From Boseongicola sp. SB0675_bin_26 (lineage in GTDB: Bacteria > Pseudomonadota > Alphaproteobacteria > Rhodobacterales > Rhodobacteraceae), in contig VYCX01000159.1 in the NCBI GenBank assembly GCA_009843725.1, positions 1-6,193 on the forward strand: 6,193 bases of DNA, given 5' to 3'. Both the position numbers and the translations under genes were made by a program. This document shows positions 1 through 5,563 of this stretch, one piece after another. Each line of letters opens with the position of its first letter. Positions within the stretch are counted from its first letter, which is position 1. The notes beneath the pieces were generated by a model. The model had not been told where the DNA came from. It did no database searches and was given only the letters and a program-made list of their open reading frames with translations.

Positions 1-2
1 GG

Positions 3-1376
3 TTGCCGCGTAGCTTGGCCGAGAAGCCGTCGCCTTCAGGCGACGGAGTGTTCACGAGCCGTTCGCTGCTTGCAGGCACGCGGATTCGCAACAGCCGGAT
101 GGCGCTCGGAATGAAGCAGGCCGAACTGGCAAAGGTCAGCGGGATCTCGGCGAGCTATCTCAATCTCATCGAGCACAACCATCGCAGGATCGGCGGCTCC
201 TTGCTTCTGAGAATTGCCGAGGCGCTCGGTGCCGACCCGTCGGCCATCGGCGAAGGGGCGGAGTCAGCGCTCCTGGCATCGCTGGATTCCGCTGCCGACA
301 GGCACGGCGAGGTGGCGGTGGAGCGCGAAAAGGCCGACGAGCTCGCCAGCCGGTTCCCCGGCTGGGCCCGGTTGATCACGGCGCAGTTCCGCGAGAACGC
401 CCGACTCGAGCAGGTTGTCGAGCGTCTCGATGACCGCCTGACCCATGATCCCTTTCTTTCAGCGTCGATGCACAACGTGCTCACCAGCGTCACGGCGATC
501 CGATCCGCCAGCGGCATCCTGGCAGGCGGCGATCCGGTCGAGCCCGAATGGCAACGAAGGTTTGCCCGCAACATCCACGAGGACAGCCAGCGTCTTGCCG
601 ACACCACGGAGTCGCTGGTGGGCTACCTGGAAGCGGAGGCCGATGACCGTGGCACGGGCTCGCTGCCTCAGGACGAGATCGAGCAATGGCTGATCACGCG
701 CGGCTGGACGATCGACGAGCTCGAGCGTGATGCCGCGGCTCCGATAGCGGCGATCATTGACGGTGCGGACGAGATCAGGACCTTGGCGGCACAGGAACTG
801 GCCCATGGCTACCTTGAGCAGTACGCGGCGGATGCGGCCGCAATCCCGAAACCGTCGCTTGAGAACGCGCTCGGAAAGACGGAAGAGCCGCTCGCCCTTG
901 CGGACATGCTCGGTGCGCCGCTGCCGGCATTGTTCCGTCGCCTCGCGGTCCTGGCTTCCGATGCCCTGCAGGATCACGGGTCTTTCGGCCTGGTCGGGTG
1001 CGACGCTTCGGGCACGCTGACCTTTCGCAAGCCCCTGCCTGACTTCGACCTGCCTCGCTACGGCGGGGCCTGTCCGCTCTGGCCGCTCTTCAGGGTCGGT
1101 CAGCAACCGATGGTTCCGGTTCGGGAAACGCTGGCGATGGGCGGGCGCGACGATTGCCTGTTCGACGTGCATGCGGTTGCGGAGATCGCTCATCCGCTGG
1201 GGTTCGAGGGCCCTGCGGTCATGATGTCGTGGATGCTTATCCGGCCATGGCCACGTGGCCGTGAGGCCAGCAGAGTTCTCCGGGCCGGAACGACCTGCCG
1301 CGTATGTGCCGAGACGGCCTGTCCGGCGCGGCGCGAGCCTTCCGTATTCTCGACCCTGTCAGACGAACGGCTTTGA
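3..1376 (+). CDS. XRE-family regulator with DUF2083-type C-terminus and embedded HisKA-like hairpin (5' end uncertain)
   Basis: Cytoplasmic DNA-binding regulator, probably of a metabolic pathway. Numbering from the TTG at 3, residues 24-82 form a classic XRE helix-turn-helix (GTRIRNSRMALGMKQAELA, then SGISASYLNLIEHNHRRI). A helical stretch (about 104-146) leads into residues 149-212, which resemble a histidine-kinase phosphoacceptor hairpin with His157 at the phospho-His position; no ATPase domain follows. The C-terminal part (about 300-450) matches the DUF2083 pattern of short-chain fatty acyl regulators (ScfR/RamB/MccR type): CGTLTFRKP-like core (GTLTFRKP), ACPLWPLF with Cys357, and a terminal CX2CX4C (Cys432, 435, 440) followed by ARREPS. 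The start is not settled: the frame is open to the window edge. A GTG at 48 has an AGG seven bases upstream and would place the N-terminus close to the helix-turn-helix. The stop overlaps the -35 box of the next operon. The effector is unknown; acyl-CoA is only a family-based guess. Confidence 0.87.
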   Translation: MPRSLAEKPSPSGDGVFTSRSLLAGTRIRNSRMALGMKQAELAKVSGISASYLNLIEHNHRRIGGSLLLRIAEALGADPSAIGEGAESALLASLDSAADRHGEVAVEREKADELASRFPGWARLITAQFRENARLEQVVERLDDRLTHDPFLSASMHNVLTSVTAIRSASGILAGGDPVEPEWQRRFARNIHEDSQRLADTTESLVGYLEAEADDRGTGSLPQDEIEQWLITRGWTIDELERDAAAPIAAIIDGADEIRTLAAQELAHGYLEQYAADAAAIPKPSLENALGKTEEPLALADMLGAPLPALFRRLAVLASDALQDHGSFGLVGCDASGTLTFRKPLPDFDLPRYGGACPLWPLFRVGQQPMVPVRETLAMGGRDDCLFDVHAVAEIAHPLGFEGPAVMMSWMLIRPWPRGREASRVLRAGTTCRVCAETACPARREPSVFSTLSDERL

Positions 1377-1401
1377 CACTCCAGGCCGGTCTGGCCATAT
1401 T
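1373..1401 (+). promoter_or_regulatory. Sigma70-type promoter of the response regulator-kinase operon
   Basis: A perfect TTGACA -35 (1373-1378) is followed after 17 bases by CATATT (1396-1401), which matches four of six bases of the -10 consensus. Transcription would begin near 1408, leaving a leader of about 30 bases before the GTG start at 1440. That start has a strong Shine-Dalgarno sequence (GGGGAGGGG, 1424-1432). The -35 box overlaps the TGA stop of the upstream regulator gene (1374-1376), so the three-gene operon can be expressed separately from it, although read-through is not excluded. Confidence 0.62.
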
Positions 1402-1412
1402 CATGCGGCCAG
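1381..1412. promoter_or_regulatory. Nested inverted repeats in the promoter, candidate operator
   Basis: CCAGGCCGGTCTGG (1381-1394) is a 14-bp near-perfect palindrome, broken only at its fifth and tenth bases, and fills most of the spacer between the -35 and -10 boxes. Overlapping it, CTGGCC (1391-1396) and GGCCAG (1407-1412) form a perfect 6-bp inverted repeat with a 10-base gap spanning the -10 box and the expected start point. A protein bound here would block RNA polymerase, so a repressor site is the natural reading. The binding protein is unknown; the adjacent XRE regulator is an obvious candidate by position only. GC-rich DNA yields short palindromes by chance, hence the modest confidence. 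Confidence 0.4.
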
Positions 1413-1439
1413 CGCCATCATCCGGGGAGGGGATCGACG

Positions 1440-1808
1440 GTGACGGAAACGCGGGTCCTGCTGATCGAGGACGAGCCGAACATCATCGAGGCGATCAGGT
1501 TCATCCTGTCCCGCGAAGGCTGGCGCGTGGACACAACTTCGGACGGCGGGAATGCGCTGGAGGCGGTACGAAGCCGGAATCCCGATCTCGTGATACTTGA
1601 TGTCATGCTGCCGAACCGGTCCGGTTACGACATTCTGTGCGACATGCGTGCCGACGAGGAAATGCGGGACATCCCGGTCATGATGCTGACGGCACGCGGG
1701 CAGAAAAAGGACAAGGAGCTGGCCGAAAGGCTTGGCGTGAGCACGTTCATGACCAAGCCCTTCTCGAACGCCGAGATGCTGGCGAGCGCACGTGAACTGG
1801 TGCGTTGA
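1440..1808 (+). CDS. Receiver-only (CheY-like) response regulator
   Basis: A 122-residue protein consisting of a single phosphoreceiver domain with no output domain. All core residues are present: the acidic pair Glu10-Asp11 with Glu12, phosphoacceptor Asp54 in VILDVMLPNRSGYD, switch Thr84 in MMLTARG, Phe103 at the usual aromatic position, and Lys106 in the TKPF motif. It should therefore accept a phosphoryl group and switch conformation. The GTG start is fixed by a strong Shine-Dalgarno sequence (GGAGG at 1426-1430, nine bases upstream). It is the first gene of an operon that ends with a histidine kinase, which is its likely phosphodonor. With no DNA-binding or enzymatic domain, it must act through protein contact. 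Possible targets are the neighbouring XRE regulator or the kinase itself. The receiver assignment is secure; the partner is inferred. Confidence 0.93.
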   Translation: MTETRVLLIEDEPNIIEAIRFILSREGWRVDTTSDGGNALEAVRSRNPDLVILDVMLPNRSGYDILCDMRADEEMRDIPVMMLTARGQKKDKELAERLGVSTFMTKPFSNAEMLASARELVR

Positions 1809-2083
1809 TGTCCGACCCGGAACCGATTTCGCCGTCCGAGGCCTCGACACGCCAGCGGCGCGTGATTGACGCCGCGAACCTCCTGCCGCTGCTTGCGATT
1901 GTCCTGATGGTGATCCCGATTCTCTGGGCCACCGGCCGCGCGACATCTTCTGCGCTCGTTTACGTGTTCTCGGTCTGGATGGTGCTGATCGGCTTGTCCG
2001 GTGTGCTGTCGCGATCACTTTCAAGAATCGCGCGCAGTTCCGAACGTTCCCGCGATGGCCGGCAAGCGGAGCGCAAGACGTGA
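1808..2083 (+). CDS. Small two-helix membrane protein coupled to the symporter-kinase
   Basis: A 91-residue protein of no family I recognise. Residues 1-22 are polar and probably cytoplasmic. Two hydrophobic segments follow, about 24-41 (LLPLLAIVLMVIPILWA) and 49-68 (ALVYVFSVWMVLIGLSGVLS), with a short GRATSS turn, and then a basic tail (69-91) rich in Arg and Ser. This predicts a hairpin in the inner membrane with both ends in the cytoplasm. The ATG overlaps the preceding TGA by one base and has no clear Shine-Dalgarno sequence, so translation is probably coupled to the response regulator. Its own stop overlaps the kinase start by four bases. Known SLC5-type permeases often have a small two-helix partner encoded just upstream (DUF485 with ActP, DUF4212 or DUF3311 with other symporters). 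By size, topology and position this could be the equivalent partner of the symporter-kinase, but I see no sequence signature proving it. Confidence 0.8.
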   Translation: MSDPEPISPSEASTRQRRVIDAANLLPLLAIVLMVIPILWATGRATSSALVYVFSVWMVLIGLSGVLSRSLSRIARSSERSRDGRQAERKT

Positions 2084-4776
2084 GCTTCGACATCCTGGTC
2101 AGCATTTGCGTCGCCTACGTCCTGTTGCTCTTTGGGGTGGCGTTCTGGGCCGACAAGCAGGCCGAGCGCGGCAGGGCCGGCTGGCTGCGTTCACCCGTGG
2201 TCTACACCTTGTCCCTTTCCGTCTATTGCACGGCCTGGACCTTTTACGGCGCGGTCGGGTACGCGGCGCGCTCCGGCATGGAGTTCGTGACGATCTATCT
2301 CGGCCCGACGCTTGTGATGGTCGGATGGTGGGTGATCCTGCGCCGGCTGGTGCGGATCGGGCGCTCGCAGAGGATCACGTCGATCGCCGACCTGATCTCG
2401 TCACGCTACGGCAAGTCGAACGCGCTTGGCGTTCTCGTGACCTGCCTTGCCGTGCTTGGAACGACCCCGTACATCGCCTTGCAGCTTCAGTCCGTGACCC
2501 TGAGCCTGGACGCGTTTTCCCAGTCCGGATCGGCGTCGGATCCGCAGTCCCTGCGGAACACGGCGCTCCTGATCGCCGCCGGGCTGGCGCTCTTCACGAT
2601 CATATTCGGGACGCGCAACCTGGACGCGAACGAGCGGCACCACGGAGTGGTCACGGCCATTGCCGTCGAGGCGGTCGTCAAGCTCGCCGCCCTGATGGCC
2701 GTGGGCATGTTCGTCGTCTTCTTTGTCAGCGGAGGAGTGGGACCCACGCTTCAAGCGATAGACGCGTCGCCGATATCCAGCTGGGACACCGGGGCGGATC
2801 GCTGGGCAACGCTGATATTCCTGTCCGCGGCCGCATTCATCTGCCTGCCGCGCATGTTCCAGGTGATGGTCGTCGAAAACTCCGACGAGCGGCATCTTGC
2901 AACGGCAAGTTGGGCATTTCCGCTCTATCTTCTGTTGATCAGCCTATTCGTTGTCCCGATCGCCGTCGTCGGGCTGTCAGTGAGCCCCGAAGGCTCGAAT
3001 CCGGACCTGTTCGTGCAGACGGTGCCGCTCGCCTTTGATCGAAACGCGCTCGCGATGCTGGCCTTCCTGGGCGGCTTCAGTTCGGCCACCTCGATGGTGA
3101 TCGTTGCGGCAATCGCGGTGTCCACCATGGTTTCGAACCATGTCGTGATGCCGATCTGGCTCAACTTGAGGGAGGGCAGGGCCGCCCTTTCGGGCGACGT
3201 GCGCCACGTCGTGATCCTGTCGCGCCGCCTGTCAATCGCGGGCATCCTGCTCTTCGGGTATCTTTACTTCGTTCTTTCGGGCGGAGGCGCCGCGCTCGCC
3301 GCGATCGGCCTGGTGTCTTTTACGGGAGTCGCGCAGGTACTGCCCGCCCTTCTGGGTGCCATCTTCTGGCGCGGCGCAACCCGGATTGGCGCGGCCGCCG
3401 GGCTTTCGGTAGGCCTGGCGGCCTGGATCTGGACTTCATTCCTGCCGAGCTTCGGACAGACCGGCATTCTGACGCCGGAGATTTTTGCGCATGGCCCGTT
3501 CGGCATCGCGCTGCTTCGTCCTCATGCACTGTTCGGAATCGAAGGGCTGGATCCGCTGGTACACTCCGTGTTCTGGTCCATGGTCCTGAATGCCGGGTCG
3601 TTCCTGGCATTCTCGCTTCTCAGCGCCCAGACCCCGCTTGAGCGCCTCCAGGGCGCCCGGTTCGTCAACATATTCCAGTATTCGGGGGGAACACGGGGCT
3701 GGCGCGGCAGCGCGGTCGAAGCCGAGGACCTCCTCATGATGACGCAACGGCTTCTCGGCGCCTCCGACGCTCAGGCGCTCTTCAGGACGGAGGCCCAAAG
3801 ACAGGGCAAGAGCGGGTCTCTTCCGGACGTGACGCCTGCGTTTGTCGAACGACTTGAGCGTGAACTTGCAGGCTCCGTCGGGGCGGCGACCGCGCACGCG
3901 ATGATCGCGCAGATCACGGGAGGCGTGTCGGTTTCGGTGGAGGACATGATGAGAGTTGCCGACGAGGCTCAGCAGATCCTCGAGTATTCCAGCCAGCTTG
4001 AGGCAAAGTCGAAGGAGCTCGAAAACACCGCGGGCCAGTTGCGTGAGGCGAACGAGAAGCTCGTGGCGCTCTCGTTCCAGAAGGACAGCTTTCTCAGCCA
4101 GGTCAGTCACGAGTTGCGCACGCCAATGACCTCGATCCGCTCGTTCAGCGAGATACTGATGGAAGGCGAGTCGATGTCGGCGGAAGAGCGCCAGAAGTTC
4201 AGCCAGACCATAAACGGCGAGGCGGTCCGCATGACGCGGCTTCTCGACGACCTGCTGGACCTGAGCGTGCTCGAGAGCGGGCAGGTCATGCTGAACCGGC
4301 AGGAGGACATGCTTGGCGCGGTCCTGGACAGGGCCTTCGTTGCAACCGGGCAGCTGGGTGTCGAGGCGACGATGGTGATCGACCGCAACGGAAGCGACGA
4401 GAAGGTGCCGGTCCGCACCGACTGCGATCGGCTGGCGCAGGTGTTCATCAACCTGATTTCGAATGCCGGACAGTACTGCGACGCCCCCGAACCGTGCCTG
4501 AGGATCCATGTGCACGAGATTGACGGTCGTCACGTTGTCGACTTCATCGACAACGGTTCCGGCATTCCGGAAGAGTCCCAGGCGGAGATGTTCGAGAAAT
4601 TCACGCGTGCCGACGATCACCGGGCCGGAGGTGGCGCAGGGCTCGGGCTGGCGATCTGCCGCGAGGTCATGAAGCGCCTTGGGGGAGAAGTCGATTACGT
4701 TGCAGGGCTTGGCGGCGCGGCGTTTCGAGTCACCTTGCCGGGCACGGAAAGCGCAGCTGCGGGACGTGTCGGCTGA
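2080..4776 (+). CDS. Solute:sodium symporter-STAC-histidine kinase fusion (CbrA/CrbS-like)
   Basis: An 898-residue inner-membrane sensor kinase. Residues 1-515 are an SLC5/SSS symporter domain with about 13 hydrophobic segments, including the family-like WTFYGAVGYAARSGMEF and YLGPTLVM (53-80). Residues about 547-630 fit the STAC linker that joins such transporters to kinases. A coiled-coil (about 631-668, ending QILEYSSQLEAKSKELE and more) leads to the HisKA domain, with phosphoacceptor His677 in SHELRTP. The ATPase domain has the N box (QVFINLISNAGQY, Asn791 and Asn795), G1 (DNGSGIP, 824-830), F box (MFEKFTRAD) and G2 (GGGAGLGLAI). The N box has Gln798 where Lys is usual. There is no C-terminal receiver, consistent with the separate receiver gene in the operon. 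The GTG start overlaps the previous stop and has GGAG at 2068-2071. CbrA senses histidine and CrbS is linked to acetate use; the ligand here is unknown, as is whether it transports. Confidence 0.93.
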   Translation: MSFDILVSICVAYVLLLFGVAFWADKQAERGRAGWLRSPVVYTLSLSVYCTAWTFYGAVGYAARSGMEFVTIYLGPTLVMVGWWVILRRLVRIGRSQRITSIADLISSRYGKSNALGVLVTCLAVLGTTPYIALQLQSVTLSLDAFSQSGSASDPQSLRNTALLIAAGLALFTIIFGTRNLDANERHHGVVTAIAVEAVVKLAALMAVGMFVVFFVSGGVGPTLQAIDASPISSWDTGADRWATLIFLSAAAFICLPRMFQVMVVENSDERHLATASWAFPLYLLLISLFVVPIAVVGLSVSPEGSNPDLFVQTVPLAFDRNALAMLAFLGGFSSATSMVIVAAIAVSTMVSNHVVMPIWLNLREGRAALSGDVRHVVILSRRLSIAGILLFGYLYFVLSGGGAALAAIGLVSFTGVAQVLPALLGAIFWRGATRIGAAAGLSVGLAAWIWTSFLPSFGQTGILTPEIFAHGPFGIALLRPHALFGIEGLDPLVHSVFWSMVLNAGSFLAFSLLSAQTPLERLQGARFVNIFQYSGGTRGWRGSAVEAEDLLMMTQRLLGASDAQALFRTEAQRQGKSGSLPDVTPAFVERLERELAGSVGAATAHAMIAQITGGVSVSVEDMMRVADEAQQILEYSSQLEAKSKELENTAGQLREANEKLVALSFQKDSFLSQVSHELRTPMTSIRSFSEILMEGESMSAEERQKFSQTINGEAVRMTRLLDDLLDLSVLESGQVMLNRQEDMLGAVLDRAFVATGQLGVEATMVIDRNGSDEKVPVRTDCDRLAQVFINLISNAGQYCDAPEPCLRIHVHEIDGRHVVDFIDNGSGIPEESQAEMFEKFTRADDHRAGGGAGLGLAICREVMKRLGGEVDYVAGLGGAAFRVTLPGTESAAAGRVG

Positions 4777-4788
4777 ATCTTGACTTCT

Positions 4789-5016
4789 CTACCCAAGCAG
4801 AATGCCGACGACGACCATCATCAGCCCGACTGCGGACAGCATGAGCGCACCCATGTTCATGGCAACCGCCTTCTGGATCTTGGCCTTCATTGCTGATTCA
4901 TCAAGCGCTTCGCGCCGTGCCCGTTGAACCGCGACGATGCACCAGACAAGGCTCGCAACACCTGCAAGCGTCACAAAGGTTCCTGTCCAGACAAGGGTTT
5001 CCATGTTTCCCCGCAT
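4789..5016 (-). CDS. Small two-helix membrane protein, conserved-hypothetical type
   Basis: A 75-residue protein whose function I cannot name. Two hydrophobic segments, about residues 11-29 (GTFVTLAGVASLVWCIVAV) and 56-75 (LMLSAVGLMMVVVGILLG), flank a charged, probably helical loop (QRARREALDESAMKAKIQK). The positive-inside rule suggests that this loop is cytoplasmic with both termini outside. I chose the ATG at 5016 because AAGGA (5027-5023, minus strand) lies six bases upstream, an ideal ribosome binding site. The ATG at 5004 (71 residues) is a fair alternative, with GGGG close in front. The longer open frame back to 5079 lacks support and would add a non-membrane N-terminus running over the promoter region. 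It converges on the kinase gene with only 12 bases between stops and is divergent from gapR. The clean hydrophobic pattern makes it a convincing real gene. Confidence 0.78.
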   Translation of the reverse strand: MRGNMETLVWTGTFVTLAGVASLVWCIVAVQRARREALDESAMKAKIQKAVAMNMGALMLSAVGLMMVVVGILLG

Positions 5017-5022
5017 CACTGA

Positions 5023-5027
5023 TCCTT
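5023..5027 (-). promoter_or_regulatory. Ribosome binding site deciding the 5016 start
   Basis: On the minus strand AAGGA occurs with six bases before the ATG at 5016. It is a better-spaced Shine-Dalgarno sequence than the GGGG found four bases before the alternative ATG at 5004, so it favours the 75-residue form of the small membrane protein. Confidence 0.55.
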
Positions 5028-5035
5028 GGCGTGCC

Positions 5036-5064
5036 CGCATAGTTGGCGGACAGGAGCGGATCAA
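5036..5064 (-). promoter_or_regulatory. Candidate promoter of the minus-strand small membrane protein
   Basis: On the minus strand TTGATC (5064-5059) is followed after 17 bases by TATGCG (5041-5036). Both boxes are partial matches to the sigma70 consensus. The start point would be near 5029, giving a very short leader that just includes the ribosome binding site at 5027-5023. The short leader and the weak -10 keep confidence low. Confidence 0.3.
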
Positions 5065-5067
5065 CCC

Positions 5068-5096
5068 TTGTCGGCCCAATGCTTGCGGAATATCGA
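5068..5096 (+). promoter_or_regulatory. Candidate promoter of gapR
   Basis: TTGTCG (5068-5073) is followed after 17 bases by TATCGA (5091-5096), four of six and three of six matches to the sigma70 boxes. The start would fall near 5103, giving a leader of about 36 bases to the gapR ATG. Its -35 box lies only three bases from the -35 box proposed for the divergent minus-strand gene, so the two would be arranged back to back. Confidence 0.33.
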
Positions 5097-5138
5097 AGGG
5101 CGCCAGACATCGACACGCATTGCACGCCGGAGAAAGAC

Positions 5139-5384
5139 ATGACCGAACAGACCTATCGCGTTGCGGCGGATGAGCTCCGCCAGTTCGTCGAGCGCTACGA
5201 GACGCTTGAGGAGGAGAGGGTGGTCATCACCGGCCAGCAGAAGGAAGTGATGGCGGAGGCCGGATCAAGGGGTTACGACACGAAGGTCATGCGCAAGCTG
5301 ATTGCCATGAGAAAGAGGGATCTGAACGAGGTTGCCGAGGAAGAGGCAATCCTCCGGATGTACAAGGAAGCGCTGGGCATGTGA
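5139..5384 (+). CDS. gapR: GapR nucleoid-associated DNA-binding protein (UPF0335/DUF2312)
   Basis: An 81-residue protein of the alphaproteobacterial GapR family, which binds overtwisted DNA ahead of replication and transcription complexes, stimulates topoisomerases and is needed for normal chromosome replication in Caulobacter. Family features are clear: an N-terminal coiled-coil (RQFVERYETLEEER) followed by QQKEVMAEAGSRGYDTKVM, the basic KLIAMRKRD helix and the EEEAILRMYKEALG end. Compared with Caulobacter GapR as I remember it, Lys35, Lys49 and Lys59 correspond to DNA-contacting lysines, whereas two others appear as Arg27 and Gly42. The length is slightly below the 89 residues of the Caulobacter protein because of a shorter N-terminus. 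The ATG is chosen for its Shine-Dalgarno sequence GGAG (5129-5132), six bases upstream; an in-frame ATG at 5043 would lie upstream of the proposed promoter. The gene stands alone, divergent from the small membrane protein. Confidence 0.94.
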   Translation: MTEQTYRVAADELRQFVERYETLEEERVVITGQQKEVMAEAGSRGYDTKVMRKLIAMRKRDLNEVAEEEAILRMYKEALGM

Positions 5385-5408
5385 CGCAGCCTGTGCCGGA
5401 TGGACCGT

Positions 5409-5430
5409 GTCAGGGCGGATTTTCCCTGAC
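5409..5430 (+). terminator. Hairpin downstream of gapR, possible terminator
   Basis: GTCAGGG (5409-5415) and CCCTGAC (5424-5430) form a perfect 7-bp stem around an 8-base loop, 24 bases after the gapR stop. Position and stem suit a transcription terminator or an mRNA 3'-end stabiliser. There is no run of T after the stem, so it is not a textbook intrinsic terminator. Confidence 0.4.
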
Positions 5431-5467
5431 CTGACGGACGTTTCCGAGAGCGCGACACCTTGTCGAT

Positions 5468-5508
5468 TGCCACATTGGCATGATCTCTTGCATGGCGCCC
5501 GGTCCGGG
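5468..5508. promoter_or_regulatory. Short palindromes upstream of the ABC permease
   Basis: The 179-base gap between gapR and the permease holds two small symmetric elements besides the hairpin: TGCCA-CAT-TGGCA (5468-5480) and CCCGG-T-CCGGG (5498-5508). Either might be a regulator site for the transporter. I see no convincing -35/-10 pair and no recognisable Fur, Irr or RirA-type box, and no small gene in the gap. Confidence 0.2.
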
Positions 5509-5563
5509 AGCGACATTCAAGGCAACTGGACAGGCAGGCCCGTTTCACGTTAGGCGATTCGCA

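Noticed and set aside
459..1193. Minus-strand open frame (244 codons) opposite the XRE regulator
   Set aside because: It is a shadow of the regulator gene, is Arg-rich, and has no recognisable motif.
1401..2105. Minus-strand open frame (234 codons) opposite the response regulator and small membrane protein
   Set aside because: Both plus-strand genes are strongly supported by motifs and coupling; the antisense product shows no domain.
2001..3038. Plus-strand open frame (345 codons) overlapping the symporter domain
   Set aside because: It is out of frame with the symporter-kinase and its translation is rich in Arg and Pro, without membrane segments; the symporter frame is clearly the real one.
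3436..4620. Long minus-strand open frame (394 codons) opposite the kinase
   Set aside because: It lies antisense to the well-supported kinase domains; its translation is Arg/His-rich low-quality sequence without a domain, as expected opposite a GC-rich gene.
4768..4809. GTCGGC/GCCGAC inverted repeat at the convergent gene ends
   Set aside because: The 6-bp arms are separated by a 30-base loop, with no T tract; too weak to call a bidirectional terminator.
5043..5384. Longer gapR start at 5043
   Set aside because: It would add 32 non-family residues, lies upstream of the candidate promoter, and has a poorer ribosome binding site than the ATG at 5139.
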